DNA from: Candidatus Saccharimonadota bacterium
GTDB taxonomy: Bacteria > Patescibacteriota > Saccharimonadia > Saccharimonadales > EFPC-124
Length of the DNA: 14,852 nt
Assembly (NCBI GenBank): GCA_016880595.1
Contig: JAEHDC010000062.1
Location: 1-14,852, forward strand
Reading direction: 5' to 3'
In this document: positions 5,172-12,813 of the stretch, in pieces
How positions within the stretch are numbered: position 1 is the stretch's first letter
Layout: each line of letters begins with the position of its first letter
Notes under the pieces: generated by a model
Told to the model about the DNA's origin: nothing
The model's database searches: none
Seen by the model: the letters and a program-made list of their open reading frames with translations, nothing else
Made by a program: the position numbers and the translations under genes

Positions 5172-5786
5172 ATGGAGACTAATTTGTCTATCAGCTACGT
5201 GTTTATAATGCACGATGATTCGGACAATGAATACCTGCGAGGATTTATTAATGTCTTCCGAGAGGTTTTTAGCGGCCCGCCCTACTTTAGAGTATTCGAA
5301 GAAGACAGCCGCCTGCTACAAAGAGTTTGGAAGCCGTACATTACAAAAGGCACTATTGTCCTTGCACTTGATAACGAAGAGGTTATTGGCTTTGGTTGCG
5401 GTATTCCTTTACTTAAAGCGTCAGGAGGCGTTAGTAAATTTCTTAAACACTTTCTTAGCCAGGCAGGCGCGCAATTCGACCTCAGAACGACTTGGTATAT
5501 GGCAGAGCTAGGCGTTTTGCCAGAATACCGCCGCAGAGGCATCGGCAGCGAGCTAATAAGACGCCGTCTTTGCGTAGCGCAACTTAGCGGACATCAGAAG
5601 TATGTTGTGAGCACAACCACAAACGGCTCAAACTCAGCCCCCATCTACCTAAAAGCTGGTGCTATACCATTGCCATTCACGCAATCCGCAATAATGTCCA
5701 GCATAACCCGCGAAGCCATAGATTTCACGTATCTATATGGCGATTGCGAGGTTGCCCTGGCTTGCTTGTCGCCAAATAATAGCTAG
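5172..5786 (+). CDS. GNAT-family N-acetyltransferase
   Basis: GNAT enzymes move an acetyl group from acetyl-CoA to an amine on a small molecule or protein. The 204-aa protein has the hallmark motif A, AELGVLPEYRRRGIGSELIRR (about 117-137), where RRRGIG forms the pyrophosphate-binding loop. A preceding strand IVLALDNEEVIGFGCGI and a later SNSAPIYLKAGAIPL, like motif B (xxNxxAxxxYxKxGF), complete the fold. The acceptor is unknown. ATG 5172 has no spacing for a Shine-Dalgarno. TTG 5184, in frame, has GGGGATGGAG six bases upstream and is a credible alternative, as is ATG 5208. It is single-gene, divergent from yidD, and ends at a strong terminator. Confidence 0.8.
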   Translation: METNLSISYVFIMHDDSDNEYLRGFINVFREVFSGPPYFRVFEEDSRLLQRVWKPYITKGTIVLALDNEEVIGFGCGIPLLKASGGVSKFLKHFLSQAGAQFDLRTTWYMAELGVLPEYRRRGIGSELIRRRLCVAQLSGHQKYVVSTTTNGSNSAPIYLKAGAIPLPFTQSAIMSSITREAIDFTYLYGDCEVALACLSPNNS

Positions 5787-5795
5787 TCTATTATT

Positions 5796-5824
5796 ATGAG
5801 GGGCGTTGCCTAGACGCTCCTCAT
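5796..5824 (+). terminator. Intrinsic terminator after the acetyltransferase gene
   Basis: An 11-bp stem (5796-5806 ATGAGGGGCGT with 5814-5824, one G-U pair) has a 7-base loop and is followed by TTTAATATTTTGTTT. The stop codon of the convergent minus-strand gene (5821-5823) lies inside the right arm, so the hairpin probably serves both genes. Confidence 0.75.
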
Positions 5825-6213
5825 TTAATATTTTGTTTCCAACCAAGCCAAAACAACGCGGCAATCAAAAAAGCCGGAAGGGCAATTGTAGCTATCCAAC
5901 TAAGCATGTACCACTGGAAACTTCCCCTAAAAAGCGTAAAACAGATATAAAAAATCCCCATTAAAGCAAACGTTATAGCGCCAACAACTTCGTATTTCCA
6001 GGCAAAAGCCAACAAAATTGCTAGCAAAATTGATGGAATATTATGCATTAAAAGTCCAAGCACTATTTCTCCAGCAGTAGCGCCAGGCTGAAAAACGTCC
6101 AGCGAGAATAACGTCAAAAAAATAATAAATAGAATTGCCAAAATCCGCGGCGTCCAAAAAATTATTTTATTAGACTTGGTTTTTGACTTCATGGTTTTAT
6201 TGTAATTAAACAT
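5821..6213 (-). CDS. Four-helix membrane protein, DUF7670-like
   Basis: This small integral membrane protein has four predicted spans: IIFWTPRILAILFIIFLTLF, VLGLLMHNIPSILLAILLAF, VVGAITFALMGIFYICFTLF and WIATIALPAFLIAALFWLGW. The pattern WTPRILAILF...LFSLDVF, the LLMHNIPS turn and the charged WKYE after helix 2 match my memory of the DUF7670 family, common in CPR and other environmental bacteria; its function is unknown. ATG 6213 is used, with a weak TTTAGGA far upstream. ATG 6192, just before KSKTKSNKIIFW, and TTG 6243 are alternatives; the family usually starts close to the first helix, which would fit 6192. The gene ends with TGA inside the shared terminator. It is divergent from the 416-aa gene. 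Confidence 0.65.
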   Translation of the reverse strand: MFNYNKTMKSKTKSNKIIFWTPRILAILFIIFLTLFSLDVFQPGATAGEIVLGLLMHNIPSILLAILLAFAWKYEVVGAITFALMGIFYICFTLFRGSFQWYMLSWIATIALPAFLIAALFWLGWKQNIK

Positions 6214-6237
6214 AACAAATATAGCAATCCTAAACTC

Positions 6238-6266
6238 TTGCAACTGCCCACATAATATAGTATAAT
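6238..6266 (+). promoter_or_regulatory. Strong promoter for the 416-aa gene
   Basis: TTGCAA (6238-6243), an exact 17-bp spacer and a perfect TATAAT (6261-6266) precede ATG 6320 by about 55 bases. A good ribosome binding site (AAAGAGG, about 6308-6314) follows. On the opposite strand TTGTAT (6281-6276), 16 bp, TATATT (6259-6254) forms a weaker divergent promoter for the membrane protein, overlapping this one. Confidence 0.65.
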
Positions 6267-6319
6267 AATTTAGCCATACAATTGGCGCACCTTACACTAG
6301 CTCTCAGAAAGAGGTACCG

Positions 6320-7570
6320 ATGTCTGAAACGATGCAGGTTGTTTTTGCAATTCTGCAACCAGAGGATGTTTTGACCGAACCAGTTATTGTTGCTCTTAGG
6401 CAGCTTTTTGGCGATCGTCTGGTTAATGAGATTGGCAACCTTCCGGCTTGGAAAATTGCCAACGAAATCATCGCACGTGGCGAGGGAGTTAACTTCCCAA
6501 CCGATGCAAAACCAGTAGCTGTTGCGGCTGCGCTGCTAGGGTTCATGCGCACCGCTGAGTTTGTTACCAATAAACCCAGCAGCGTTCCGACCCCAGTAAC
6601 CGTTAATGTGGTTCCGGAAAAGACTCCGGGCAACATGAACGCACGCGAGCTGCTGGAGCTGCTGACCTCTGATCCGTCGCTGGCCAGCGAGCTAATTCCG
6701 CATATTGAACGGCTCGATCTGGTTCGGCAGGCCGCGCGCAAATCGCGCAGTTGGGTCATAACCAACCTTGACGGTACAATCAACGTGGATGCCACGTTGA
6801 CCTACCTCAATCACCTGGCAAAGCCGTTTTCGATCGCCGGTAACAATACGGGCGGTCGGCGTCCGCTAACCTTGGCGCAAGCGCTTGGTCGCGATGAACG
6901 ACCAATGCTTAATCCATTTGCTTTCAGAAGCACCTGCTCTGAAGAGATGTTGGTCACCGGCCCAATCTTTGGAAGTTACGACCTGGCCAATCTGTCTGAT
7001 GAACACCATTTGGCGTACATCTGGGCGGCAGTCACAGCACACAGAGCATGGCCACAGGTTATCGACCCTTACGAGCACATCCCAGCGGCCTTCGCTGAGC
7101 CACTTACCGGTCGATGGCTGCAAATTGTTGAGGATTATCGTGCCGCAGTAGCGGCACATGAGCCAGAGACCGAGGGTCTCACCCGTTATGCAATGCCCAG
7201 TTTGATTGAGGCAGCCGAACGGGCAGCAACAGTTGGCGCACAGGCTTCGCAGCCCGTGCACGATACGAGTTGGTACCAGCAACGGCTTTACGAAGTTGCC
7301 GAGCCGCGTGTTCAGTCCGCCAGTAGAAGTGTGCACCGCGGACCGAACGATATCGTGGTTTCAATTCAGACAGCCTCTGGAAGCGTTCATTTGGATGGAA
7401 CAATGATCCTTGAATTTATTCAAACGGCAACCGGAGGTATTAGGGGCACTGCGCTGGGTGCTCCCGGATGTACTGTGCGTACAACTACCGGCAATCAAAG
7501 TCTCAGCATCCGGCGGATGACCTGGCAAGCTCTGTACGAGGAGGCACTGCGGCGCGGCATCTTTAGCTAG
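6320..7570 (+). CDS. Orphan 416-aa protein with C-terminal short repeats
   Basis: I do not recognise this protein. It has no signal peptide or membrane span and is probably cytoplasmic. Residues 1-85 form a helical domain with LLGFMRTAEFV near its end. A proline-rich linker follows (86-104). Residues 106-170 (NARELLELLTSDPSLASELI onward, then SRSWVITNLDGTINVDATLT) form a compact mixed domain, and 180-330 is helix-rich with several Trp/His. The C-terminus holds three similar short units, VSIQTASGSVHLDG (347-360), EFIQTATGGIRGTA (365-378) and CTVRTTTGNQSLSI (384-397), which suggest a small beta-repeat fold. It is flanked by a strong promoter, a good ribosome binding site and two terminators, so it is probably well expressed as a single gene. 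It is richer in G/C codons than its AT-rich neighbour at 5821-6213. Confidence 0.75.
   Translation: MSETMQVVFAILQPEDVLTEPVIVALRQLFGDRLVNEIGNLPAWKIANEIIARGEGVNFPTDAKPVAVAAALLGFMRTAEFVTNKPSSVPTPVTVNVVPEKTPGNMNARELLELLTSDPSLASELIPHIERLDLVRQAARKSRSWVITNLDGTINVDATLTYLNHLAKPFSIAGNNTGGRRPLTLAQALGRDERPMLNPFAFRSTCSEEMLVTGPIFGSYDLANLSDEHHLAYIWAAVTAHRAWPQVIDPYEHIPAAFAEPLTGRWLQIVEDYRAAVAAHEPETEGLTRYAMPSLIEAAERAATVGAQASQPVHDTSWYQQRLYEVAEPRVQSASRSVHRGPNDIVVSIQTASGSVHLDGTMILEFIQTATGGIRGTALGAPGCTVRTTTGNQSLSIRRMTWQALYEEALRRGIFS
7358..7510 (+). repeat. Three diverged short protein repeats in the 416-aa gene
   Basis: Three units of about 14 residues share the pattern (V/I)-x-T-x2-G followed by a polar strand, spaced about 18-19 residues apart. 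The conserved IQTASG / IQTATG / VRTTTG cores are visible by eye. Confidence 0.45.
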
Positions 7571-7580
7571 TGTATTAACA

Positions 7581-7643
7581 GAGGGGTCGGACAATCCAGC
7601 CCGGCCCCTCTAACCAACACCCATTTTATGTGGGTGATTTTTT
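7581..7643 (+). terminator. Tandem hairpins after the 416-aa gene
   Basis: The first hairpin has a 10-bp stem (7581-7590 GAGGGGTCGG with 7601-7610, one wobble). The second has a 6-bp stem CACCCA/TGGGTG (7618-7623 with 7631-7636) followed by A and six T (7638-7643). The second is a classic intrinsic terminator; the first may back it up or protect the mRNA end. Confidence 0.75.
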
Positions 7644-7674
7644 ATGCCCAAATGATGCAGCGCTCGGTTTTGGC

Positions 7675-8514
7675 TTAAATCTCAATAACAAAACTAAGCG
7701 GAAGGTGATCTGATGCGCCGTGAATATCCAGCCATTTTGCAACCTGGCAGTCCAAGACCTTAACGCCATTCCGGCTAAAAACATAGTCGATGCCAAAGCA
7801 TGGCAAAAATGCCGGCGCAGTTGGCTGCATTGCTACGCCGTCTCCGTCAGCAAAGCCAAAACTGCGAAGTAGTGGCACAACTCGTCGATTGTTCATGCCT
7901 TTAATCGAGGTTATTAGCTTGTGAACCGACGGCGTTGCCGCTACAGTTCGTACTGCAAAATCGCCAAGCAAATGGCGCACGCTTGCGCCGCGCAGCGATG
8001 GCCTTAACGTGTTAAAATCGCCCATCAGAACTGTTGGAATATTTGGCTCCAGTTGATTAACCAGATTCCGCGCCTGGTTCTCCCGGACTTCTTCTGACAA
8101 ATCATCCAGGTAAACGCCAACGCACTGTAAAAATTGGTGGCTGCCAATTTTGAGTACAGCAGCGGCGCAGTATCTCATGCCCAAGTCAATGGTTCTAAAC
8201 CGAACAATCTCGTGATTGGTTGCAATTACAACCCCAAGGGAGCGGCCAACTAGCCCAAATCTTGGATCGCACAATCTTGTGTAGTGTGCCGAGGTAAAGC
8301 CCAAATGATGAGCTATGCCCGCGTCATCTCCATAAATTTCACTCCAGCCATAAACATCAACCAAGACCATAATCGAGACACCGGCGTTACGATAATTATC
8401 AACAACTTCCTTAATGGCCGCCTCGCGCGGTGGACGTTCTGCCAGATCAGGCAACTGGCCATAATCCGCGCAGCCACCCGCTTTTATATTCCAGGTCATA
8501 GCGCGCAATTTCAT
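7675..8514 (-). CDS. Endonuclease/exonuclease/phosphatase (EEP) family hydrolase
   Basis: EEP enzymes (DNase I, exonuclease III, sphingomyelinase and inositol phosphatase relatives) hydrolyse phosphoesters using divalent metal. From ATG 8514 (279 aa) the ordered motifs are MTWNI (6-10, catalytic Asn), VLVDVYGW (50-57), GVYLDD (133-138), MGDFNT (164-169), GIDYVFS (241-247) and GASDHLPL (266-273, catalytic Asp-His). The metal-binding glutamate usually found in (Q)E after strand 2 appears as D53, a conservative change. No signal peptide is seen from this start. The frame is open to ATG 8544, but GAAGGAG at 8526-8520 is five bases before ATG 8514, which decides the start. The substrate cannot be told: nucleic acid, lipid and sugar phosphate are all possible. 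Confidence 0.85.
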   Translation of the reverse strand: MKLRAMTWNIKAGGCADYGQLPDLAERPPREAAIKEVVDNYRNAGVSIMVLVDVYGWSEIYGDDAGIAHHLGFTSAHYTRLCDPRFGLVGRSLGVVIATNHEIVRFRTIDLGMRYCAAAVLKIGSHQFLQCVGVYLDDLSEEVRENQARNLVNQLEPNIPTVLMGDFNTLRPSLRGASVRHLLGDFAVRTVAATPSVHKLITSIKGMNNRRVVPLLRSFGFADGDGVAMQPTAPAFLPCFGIDYVFSRNGVKVLDCQVAKWLDIHGASDHLPLSFVIEI

Positions 8515-8519
8515 TGATA

Positions 8520-8526
8520 CTCCTTC
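8520..8526 (-). promoter_or_regulatory. Ribosome binding site fixing the EEP gene start
   Basis: GAAGGAG on the minus strand, five bases (TATCA) before ATG 8514. It falls inside the longer frame that opens at 8544, so the ten extra residues are probably not translated. Confidence 0.7.
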
Positions 8527-8629
8527 AAGATAATTCTGCATCAAGAGCCTCTACTTGCAATCAGTAGATTGGCTAAACAATAACATAAGTTGCCAAATTA
8601 TGCTACATGCAGACCAACCTCCATAATAG

Positions 8630-8658
8630 TTGCCTCTTCCGCAAATGCATACTATAAT
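8630..8658 (+). promoter_or_regulatory. Plus-strand promoter facing into the defence operon's 3' end
   Basis: TTGCCT (8630-8635), a 17-bp spacer and a perfect TATAAT (8653-8658) point rightward, where no plus-strand gene exists. A start near 8665 is followed by a small hairpin AATCCT/AGGATT (8687-8692 with 8699-8704) and a T-rich tail ending in six T at 8715-8720. This could give a short antisense RNA of about 50 bases against the last operon gene. AT-rich chance matches are possible. Confidence 0.35.
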
Positions 8659-8702
8659 TTTAGGCAATTATATACTTGAAGTTACCAATCCTAAAATGAG
8701 GA

Positions 8703-8867
8703 TTACTTCTCCTCTTTTTTAGGTGGCGGAGTTTGCCCCATTTTCTTAATAGCTTTATTGAAAGTCATATCAACCTTGACCCGCTTCTCGGCCGAAGTTG
8801 TCTTCTCTTGGTCTTGCTTGATCTGCTTTGCAAGCTTATCTAGTTGATCTTTTGTTGGCTTTTCCAT
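8703..8867 (-). CDS. 54-aa charged small protein, last gene of the ABC-3C/DUF2130 operon
   Basis: ATG 8867 follows the DUF2130 stop by 20 bp, with AAAGGGG about eight bases before it, and the frame runs to TAA 8705-8703. The protein is very hydrophilic: MEKPTKDQLDKLAKQIKQDQ forms a likely helix, then SAEKRVKVDMTFNKAIKKMG, then a Pro/Lys tail TPPPKKEEK. The MTFNKAIKKMGQTPPPKK ending recalls short tails in other small bacterial proteins (DFxEALKxLxxTPPxPK), but I cannot name a family. Its place argues for co-expression with the nuclease genes; an antitoxin, inhibitor or adaptor role is a guess. It is too short for default gene callers. Confidence 0.65.
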   Translation of the reverse strand: MEKPTKDQLDKLAKQIKQDQEKTTSAEKRVKVDMTFNKAIKKMGQTPPPKKEEK

Positions 8868-8887
8868 GTCGCATACCCCTTTGCTTA

Positions 8888-10138
8888 TTATTCAATCTCA
8901 TCTTCACCAGCACCCAGTAAATCTAGACCCTTAATCTTTGGCATGGAAGCTTGTCCAATGTGACCTTGCATACTGCCGACAATACTTGCCGTACCAAGTA
9001 GTAAGCGCTGCGCTTGCGCCTCTCGTGCTTTCCAAAACTTCTCATAATATGTACGTTCTTTGGTAATTTGAGCCGTCATTTCTTGGTACGTTTCCACCAT
9101 TGCCTCGATTTGCTGCACAAACTCATGGCTCGTCACAAAACTGTAGAGAGCATCGGCTTTTCCTCCGCGATTTTCCGCCAGAGCTTTTTGCAGACCAGCG
9201 TCAAGCAGTCCTTTGCGTAGTAAAGTTGCCAGTACGATTGCAAGCTGGGGCTTACAAATCCATACCCCTTGCATTGCGCCAATATCCTCTGAAATTGTTT
9301 TTGGCATAGCCTCAGTAACAATAATTGGAATATTGGCTTTTTCGGCTCGCAAATCTTCTTTGAGCTTCGGAATCCAGCCATCAACCCAATTCTTGGTGCG
9401 TTTTAGTTCCCAAAGCATGACACCGCATTGCGTACCACGAGGACTTTTAACGACTTGGCGAATATCACCGCCTTTTGTGCCTTTAGCAACTGGCTCGATG
9501 TCATCATCACGAAAGTTATTAGTAAGCGCCGTTTCAAGATCGAGCTCCATAATCTCGCCCTGCAATTGCTGAGAGCCTTGGGCAGCCTTACGCTGTGCAT
9601 CTTCGAGTGCTTTTTGTAGATCGGTGATAGTCTTTTCTTTGGCGGCAAGGTTGAGGCGTTGTTTTTCATCGGCTTGCTTTGACGCTTCTTCTCGAATCTT
9701 GGCTTCTTCGGCGGCAATCCTCTTTTCGGCTTCTAGTTCCACGTTGGCGCGAGTTTTTCGTTCCTCACGTAACTCTTTAGTCAGTTCGGTTAGTTGATCA
9801 CGTAACTCTTTGTTGCTCTCCTTGGCACTTTCGGCATCATCTCGCAGAGTCTTAATATGCATTTCTTGCTCAAGAACGGCTTTCTTTTGCTTAGAATCGG
9901 CTTCTAGTTCAAGCTTTTTCGTGGCAATTTCTAGGTCATTCTTTAGCTGCTCAGCAAGGAGTTCTTTTTCACTAGCGAGCTGCTTCTTTGCTGCGTCTGC
10001 GGCATCGGATTTGATTTTTACAATCTCAGCCTCATGTTTTTTATGCTCGGCAGCAAGTACCTGTGCTTCGATCTGTCCTTGCAGGGCTTCGCTAATTTCG
10101 ATTGGTTCACCACATTTTTTGCAGGTTATAGTGTTCAT
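8888..10138 (-). CDS. DUF2130 protein: zinc-ribbon-like start, coiled coil, predicted nuclease core
   Basis: The 416-aa protein begins with CKKCGEPIEIS (6-16; one CxxC pair), then has a long charged coiled coil (about 20-190, rich in Glu/Lys/Ala) and a globular C-terminal domain. That domain shows LQGEIMELDLETAL (192-205), GTKGGDIRQVV (220-230) and MLWELKRTKNW (241-251), typical of DUF2130. The arrangement of E198/E202, D225 and E244-x-K246 resembles a PD-(D/E)XK nuclease site; the catalytic claim is inference. The C-terminal region includes KERTYYEKFWKAREAQAQRL. ATG 10138 overlaps the ATPase stop as ATGA, so the two are translationally coupled. DUF2130 proteins also occur alone; here the gene is the fourth in an ABC-3C operon, suggesting a second nuclease or a scaffold for that system. 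Confidence 0.85.
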   Translation of the reverse strand: MNTITCKKCGEPIEISEALQGQIEAQVLAAEHKKHEAEIVKIKSDAADAAKKQLASEKELLAEQLKNDLEIATKKLELEADSKQKKAVLEQEMHIKTLRDDAESAKESNKELRDQLTELTKELREERKTRANVELEAEKRIAAEEAKIREEASKQADEKQRLNLAAKEKTITDLQKALEDAQRKAAQGSQQLQGEIMELDLETALTNNFRDDDIEPVAKGTKGGDIRQVVKSPRGTQCGVMLWELKRTKNWVDGWIPKLKEDLRAEKANIPIIVTEAMPKTISEDIGAMQGVWICKPQLAIVLATLLRKGLLDAGLQKALAENRGGKADALYSFVTSHEFVQQIEAMVETYQEMTAQITKERTYYEKFWKAREAQAQRLLLGTASIVGSMQGHIGQASMPKIKGLDLLGAGEDEIE

Positions 10139-12813
10139 TGCTCATCTCCAGATTTAAAGAATTCGTTTTGTACATTGAATACACCATTTTTACCGACTCT
10201 AAACTTGTATCGCATGTAATTCATTTGTAGGTCATCATGAGTTGATAGAATGACCTGATAGTTATTGTTTACATACTCTCGACGCATCAGGTCTATAAAG
10301 GCATGAAAATTAAGCGAATCCATGTCCTGAACGGGATCATCAAGCAGCAATAACTTCTTGGTGGAATTTGGGTAGATTGTATTCATCGATAAGAAGAATG
10401 CTAAGGCAACTGCAACGAGCTGGCCAGAACTGAGCTGGTTAGTGACATCATGCGTACTACCAGGCACACCAAATATTAGAGTTTTGCTGGTATCTGCGTT
10501 TTGTCCAAGAGACCGCCTTTTCTCCCCACGAGTTCTAATAAAAAGGCCTCCGCTGCCATACGAACAATTTTGTAAAATACGAGCTGAATATATATAAAAA
10601 GGCAATTGCAGGTCGCGCATTATAGCGTTTTGGTAAGCCGTTAAGACGTTCCTGTACTTGTCTAAGAGTTGCTCTCTAGCCTGCTTCTGACACTTAATTA
10701 GTTTTTCTCGAGTCCTCAAGGCATCTTTATACGTCTTCATCTTTTCTAGACGGTATCGCCCATTTACATATCGTATTTTGTCGTCAACGTGCCCCTTTAC
10801 GTACGTTAATTGTTGATTCAAGGTCGCATCATCCAGGTGCTGAAGATCGAAGTATATGCCCAGGAGGTTAACATTTGCGTTGGTGATTATCTCTTTGTTG
10901 TATTTAAAGTTTGCTGCCACGAAGCGCTTTATATTAGTTTCTAGGGCGCCCGCAGACTCCTCTAGTGTAACAACTGAGCGTACATTTGAAGTGTCGGGCA
11001 GCTCGAAAGAAAACTTGCTTAAGGCTTCTGTGTAGCTGTTGCAACCAGGGTTGTCATTAAGGTAGCCTTCGACTTTTGCAAGCAAATTCAGCTCCTCCAT
11101 TGATATAAGTTCTCTAAGCTCTTTTTCCAGATCCTTTGCCTCATTAGCAATCGAGCTGATGTCAGTATCTGATTTGAGGGTATGTTTTTGAACAACTTGT
11201 GGGTAAAGTTGCTCGGCTATCTGTACTAAGCTGCTGTCTTCATTCGTAATTGCATGATCGATCACGAAGAAACGATACATATCATGCTTCCTGCGTGAAC
11301 CGCCAATCTTATCCTGCATCGGTTGAATCAAATCCTTAACAACCTTTTCCAGAATTAATTTCATCTTTTTGGATTCGGTATTTTCGAGTGTTGCGAATTT
11401 ATTCGCACTACCTTCTATCGCGGCCAGCAGCGCATCGTCAGTTTTCCAATCGTGGCCGCAGTAAATACATACGTGGCCGTAATCGGGCTGTTTCTTTTTG
11501 AGGGCGCTAAGATGCTTTGTAAGCTCCGAGCGAGCCTTGTCTAGCTGCTGTAACATGCGCCCATACTCTTGGGCTGCCAGCTTCATAGTAGAGTAGGAGT
11601 CCCAAAGAGTCTTGGCCTTCTTTTTGTACAACTCATCGACGTCGTGAGATGTAGCCATGAACTCTAGCACCCTCTCTGCTGGAATCATGACCAACTCACC
11701 ATCATCGTATTCGTAAAGATAGGAATGATAGGTGGTGAAGTCGGTATAGCCTTCCTTATATATAGACAGTGACTCTTTAGTTAACAGCTTTCTCGCCATA
11801 ATTTTAGTAGCTAGATGACGATCACGAAGGGCATCTATAATTTTTTTGTTATTCCGTAAGTTTTTTAAGTATGGAGATCTGCTCAGCAAGCTACTAATCA
11901 ATTTAGAAGAGAAATTGTCAACTATACTAAAGGGCCTCAAGAAATAGTTAAACTTAATCGACCGCCGATATTCATCGAGGTCAAATACAGAGATCAGATC
12001 ATGCATTTCCTTGAGGCCAGTATTGTTATTTTCGTGCCTATTCTCGAGCGTTTCGTCATCAGCCATATTTGCATATGGTTCCTTGCTATCATAGATAGGC
12101 AAATTATCGGATTTCATCCAAGGGAAGAGCGATTGATATTCTATGATTTCTGCACCGTCCAACGAATTATTGTTGAAGGCCTTTAGCGTTTTCTCTAGCT
12201 CAGAAATTTTGGTCGCGATATTCTCACAATACTTCTCAATCTTCTCTAGGTTACCATTATGGCTGTCCGTATCTAATAGTGGGTTAAGAAGCGTGTGCCG
12301 ATCAGTTTGTTTTTGTTTTAAGAAAAATGTATTGTCTTCCTGTGACATATAAACAAAAAGCTTAAAGATGTCCTCTGGTGAAGTGCCGAATCCAAGCCAG
12401 TCGCTTATTGTCTGTCTGCCCACTTCATTATTCTCGCTACTTGCCGCACCATAAAACTTGATCGACATATCTTTGTTGTAATCAGCCAATGGCTTTCTGC
12501 CAGGTTGCTTACTAATCTCGATCGTTCGTTCATCTTTGTCCTTACGAAGCCGGAGCTTAATTTGAAAAGGTGACTTGCCATTGTTATGAAGCGGTGACGC
12601 ATCGTGCGAGACTCTTCCGTGCTCTTTCCGAATGTTCTCCTCGATACGGGCAACTTTTCCGGTTAGGCACAATTCAATTGCCTCAAAGATCGTTGTCTTA
12701 CCGAATCCGTTAGGACCGCTCAAAAACAACATGTCATTAAACGTAACGATATGCGGGCCTTTGTTAAGCCCCTTAAAGTCGTGTAACTCGAGTTCGACTA
12801 GTCTCAATTTCAC
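10135..12813 (-). CDS. ABC-3C system SMC/Rad50-like ABC ATPase
   Basis: The 892-aa ATPase is of the SMC/Rad50/RecF type used in ABC-three-component conflict systems, expected to act on DNA or nucleoprotein in the cytoplasm. Elements in order: FKGL near the N-terminus, Walker A GPNGFGKTT (33-41), Q-loop YMSQED (Q158), a coiled-coil middle with CIYCGHDW (C449, C452), a second coiled region, signature LSSGQ (794-798), Walker B LLLLDDP (821-827) with D-loop MDSLN, and H-loop STHDD (857-861). All catalytic parts are intact. The CxxC sits near the midpoint, as in a Rad50 zinc hook, so dimerisation through zinc is plausible. GTG 12813 has GAGGAGG seven bases upstream and overlaps the previous stop (GTGA). 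The 3' end overlaps DUF2130 by 4 bp. Confidence 0.93.
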   Translation of the reverse strand: MKLRLVELELHDFKGLNKGPHIVTFNDMLFLSGPNGFGKTTIFEAIELCLTGKVARIEENIRKEHGRVSHDASPLHNNGKSPFQIKLRLRKDKDERTIEISKQPGRKPLADYNKDMSIKFYGAASSENNEVGRQTISDWLGFGTSPEDIFKLFVYMSQEDNTFFLKQKQTDRHTLLNPLLDTDSHNGNLEKIEKYCENIATKISELEKTLKAFNNNSLDGAEIIEYQSLFPWMKSDNLPIYDSKEPYANMADDETLENRHENNNTGLKEMHDLISVFDLDEYRRSIKFNYFLRPFSIVDNFSSKLISSLLSRSPYLKNLRNNKKIIDALRDRHLATKIMARKLLTKESLSIYKEGYTDFTTYHSYLYEYDDGELVMIPAERVLEFMATSHDVDELYKKKAKTLWDSYSTMKLAAQEYGRMLQQLDKARSELTKHLSALKKKQPDYGHVCIYCGHDWKTDDALLAAIEGSANKFATLENTESKKMKLILEKVVKDLIQPMQDKIGGSRRKHDMYRFFVIDHAITNEDSSLVQIAEQLYPQVVQKHTLKSDTDISSIANEAKDLEKELRELISMEELNLLAKVEGYLNDNPGCNSYTEALSKFSFELPDTSNVRSVVTLEESAGALETNIKRFVAANFKYNKEIITNANVNLLGIYFDLQHLDDATLNQQLTYVKGHVDDKIRYVNGRYRLEKMKTYKDALRTREKLIKCQKQAREQLLDKYRNVLTAYQNAIMRDLQLPFYIYSARILQNCSYGSGGLFIRTRGEKRRSLGQNADTSKTLIFGVPGSTHDVTNQLSSGQLVAVALAFFLSMNTIYPNSTKKLLLLDDPVQDMDSLNFHAFIDLMRREYVNNNYQVILSTHDDLQMNYMRYKFRVGKNGVFNVQNEFFKSGDEQ

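Noticed and set aside
6304..6795. 163-aa minus-strand frame opposite the 416-aa gene
   Set aside because: Ser/Arg-rich, low-complexity shadow of a gene with clear promoter, ribosome binding site and terminator on the plus strand.
6866..7336. 156-aa minus-strand frame opposite the 416-aa gene
   Set aside because: No ribosome binding site or family resemblance; antisense shadow.
8515..8544. Ten-residue N-terminal extension of the EEP hydrolase
   Set aside because: A strong ribosome binding site (GAAGGAG) lies inside it, five bases before ATG 8514, where the conserved fold begins.
9810..10157. 115-aa plus-strand Ser/Phe-rich frame
   Set aside because: Antisense shadow of the Lys/Glu-rich coiled coil of DUF2130.
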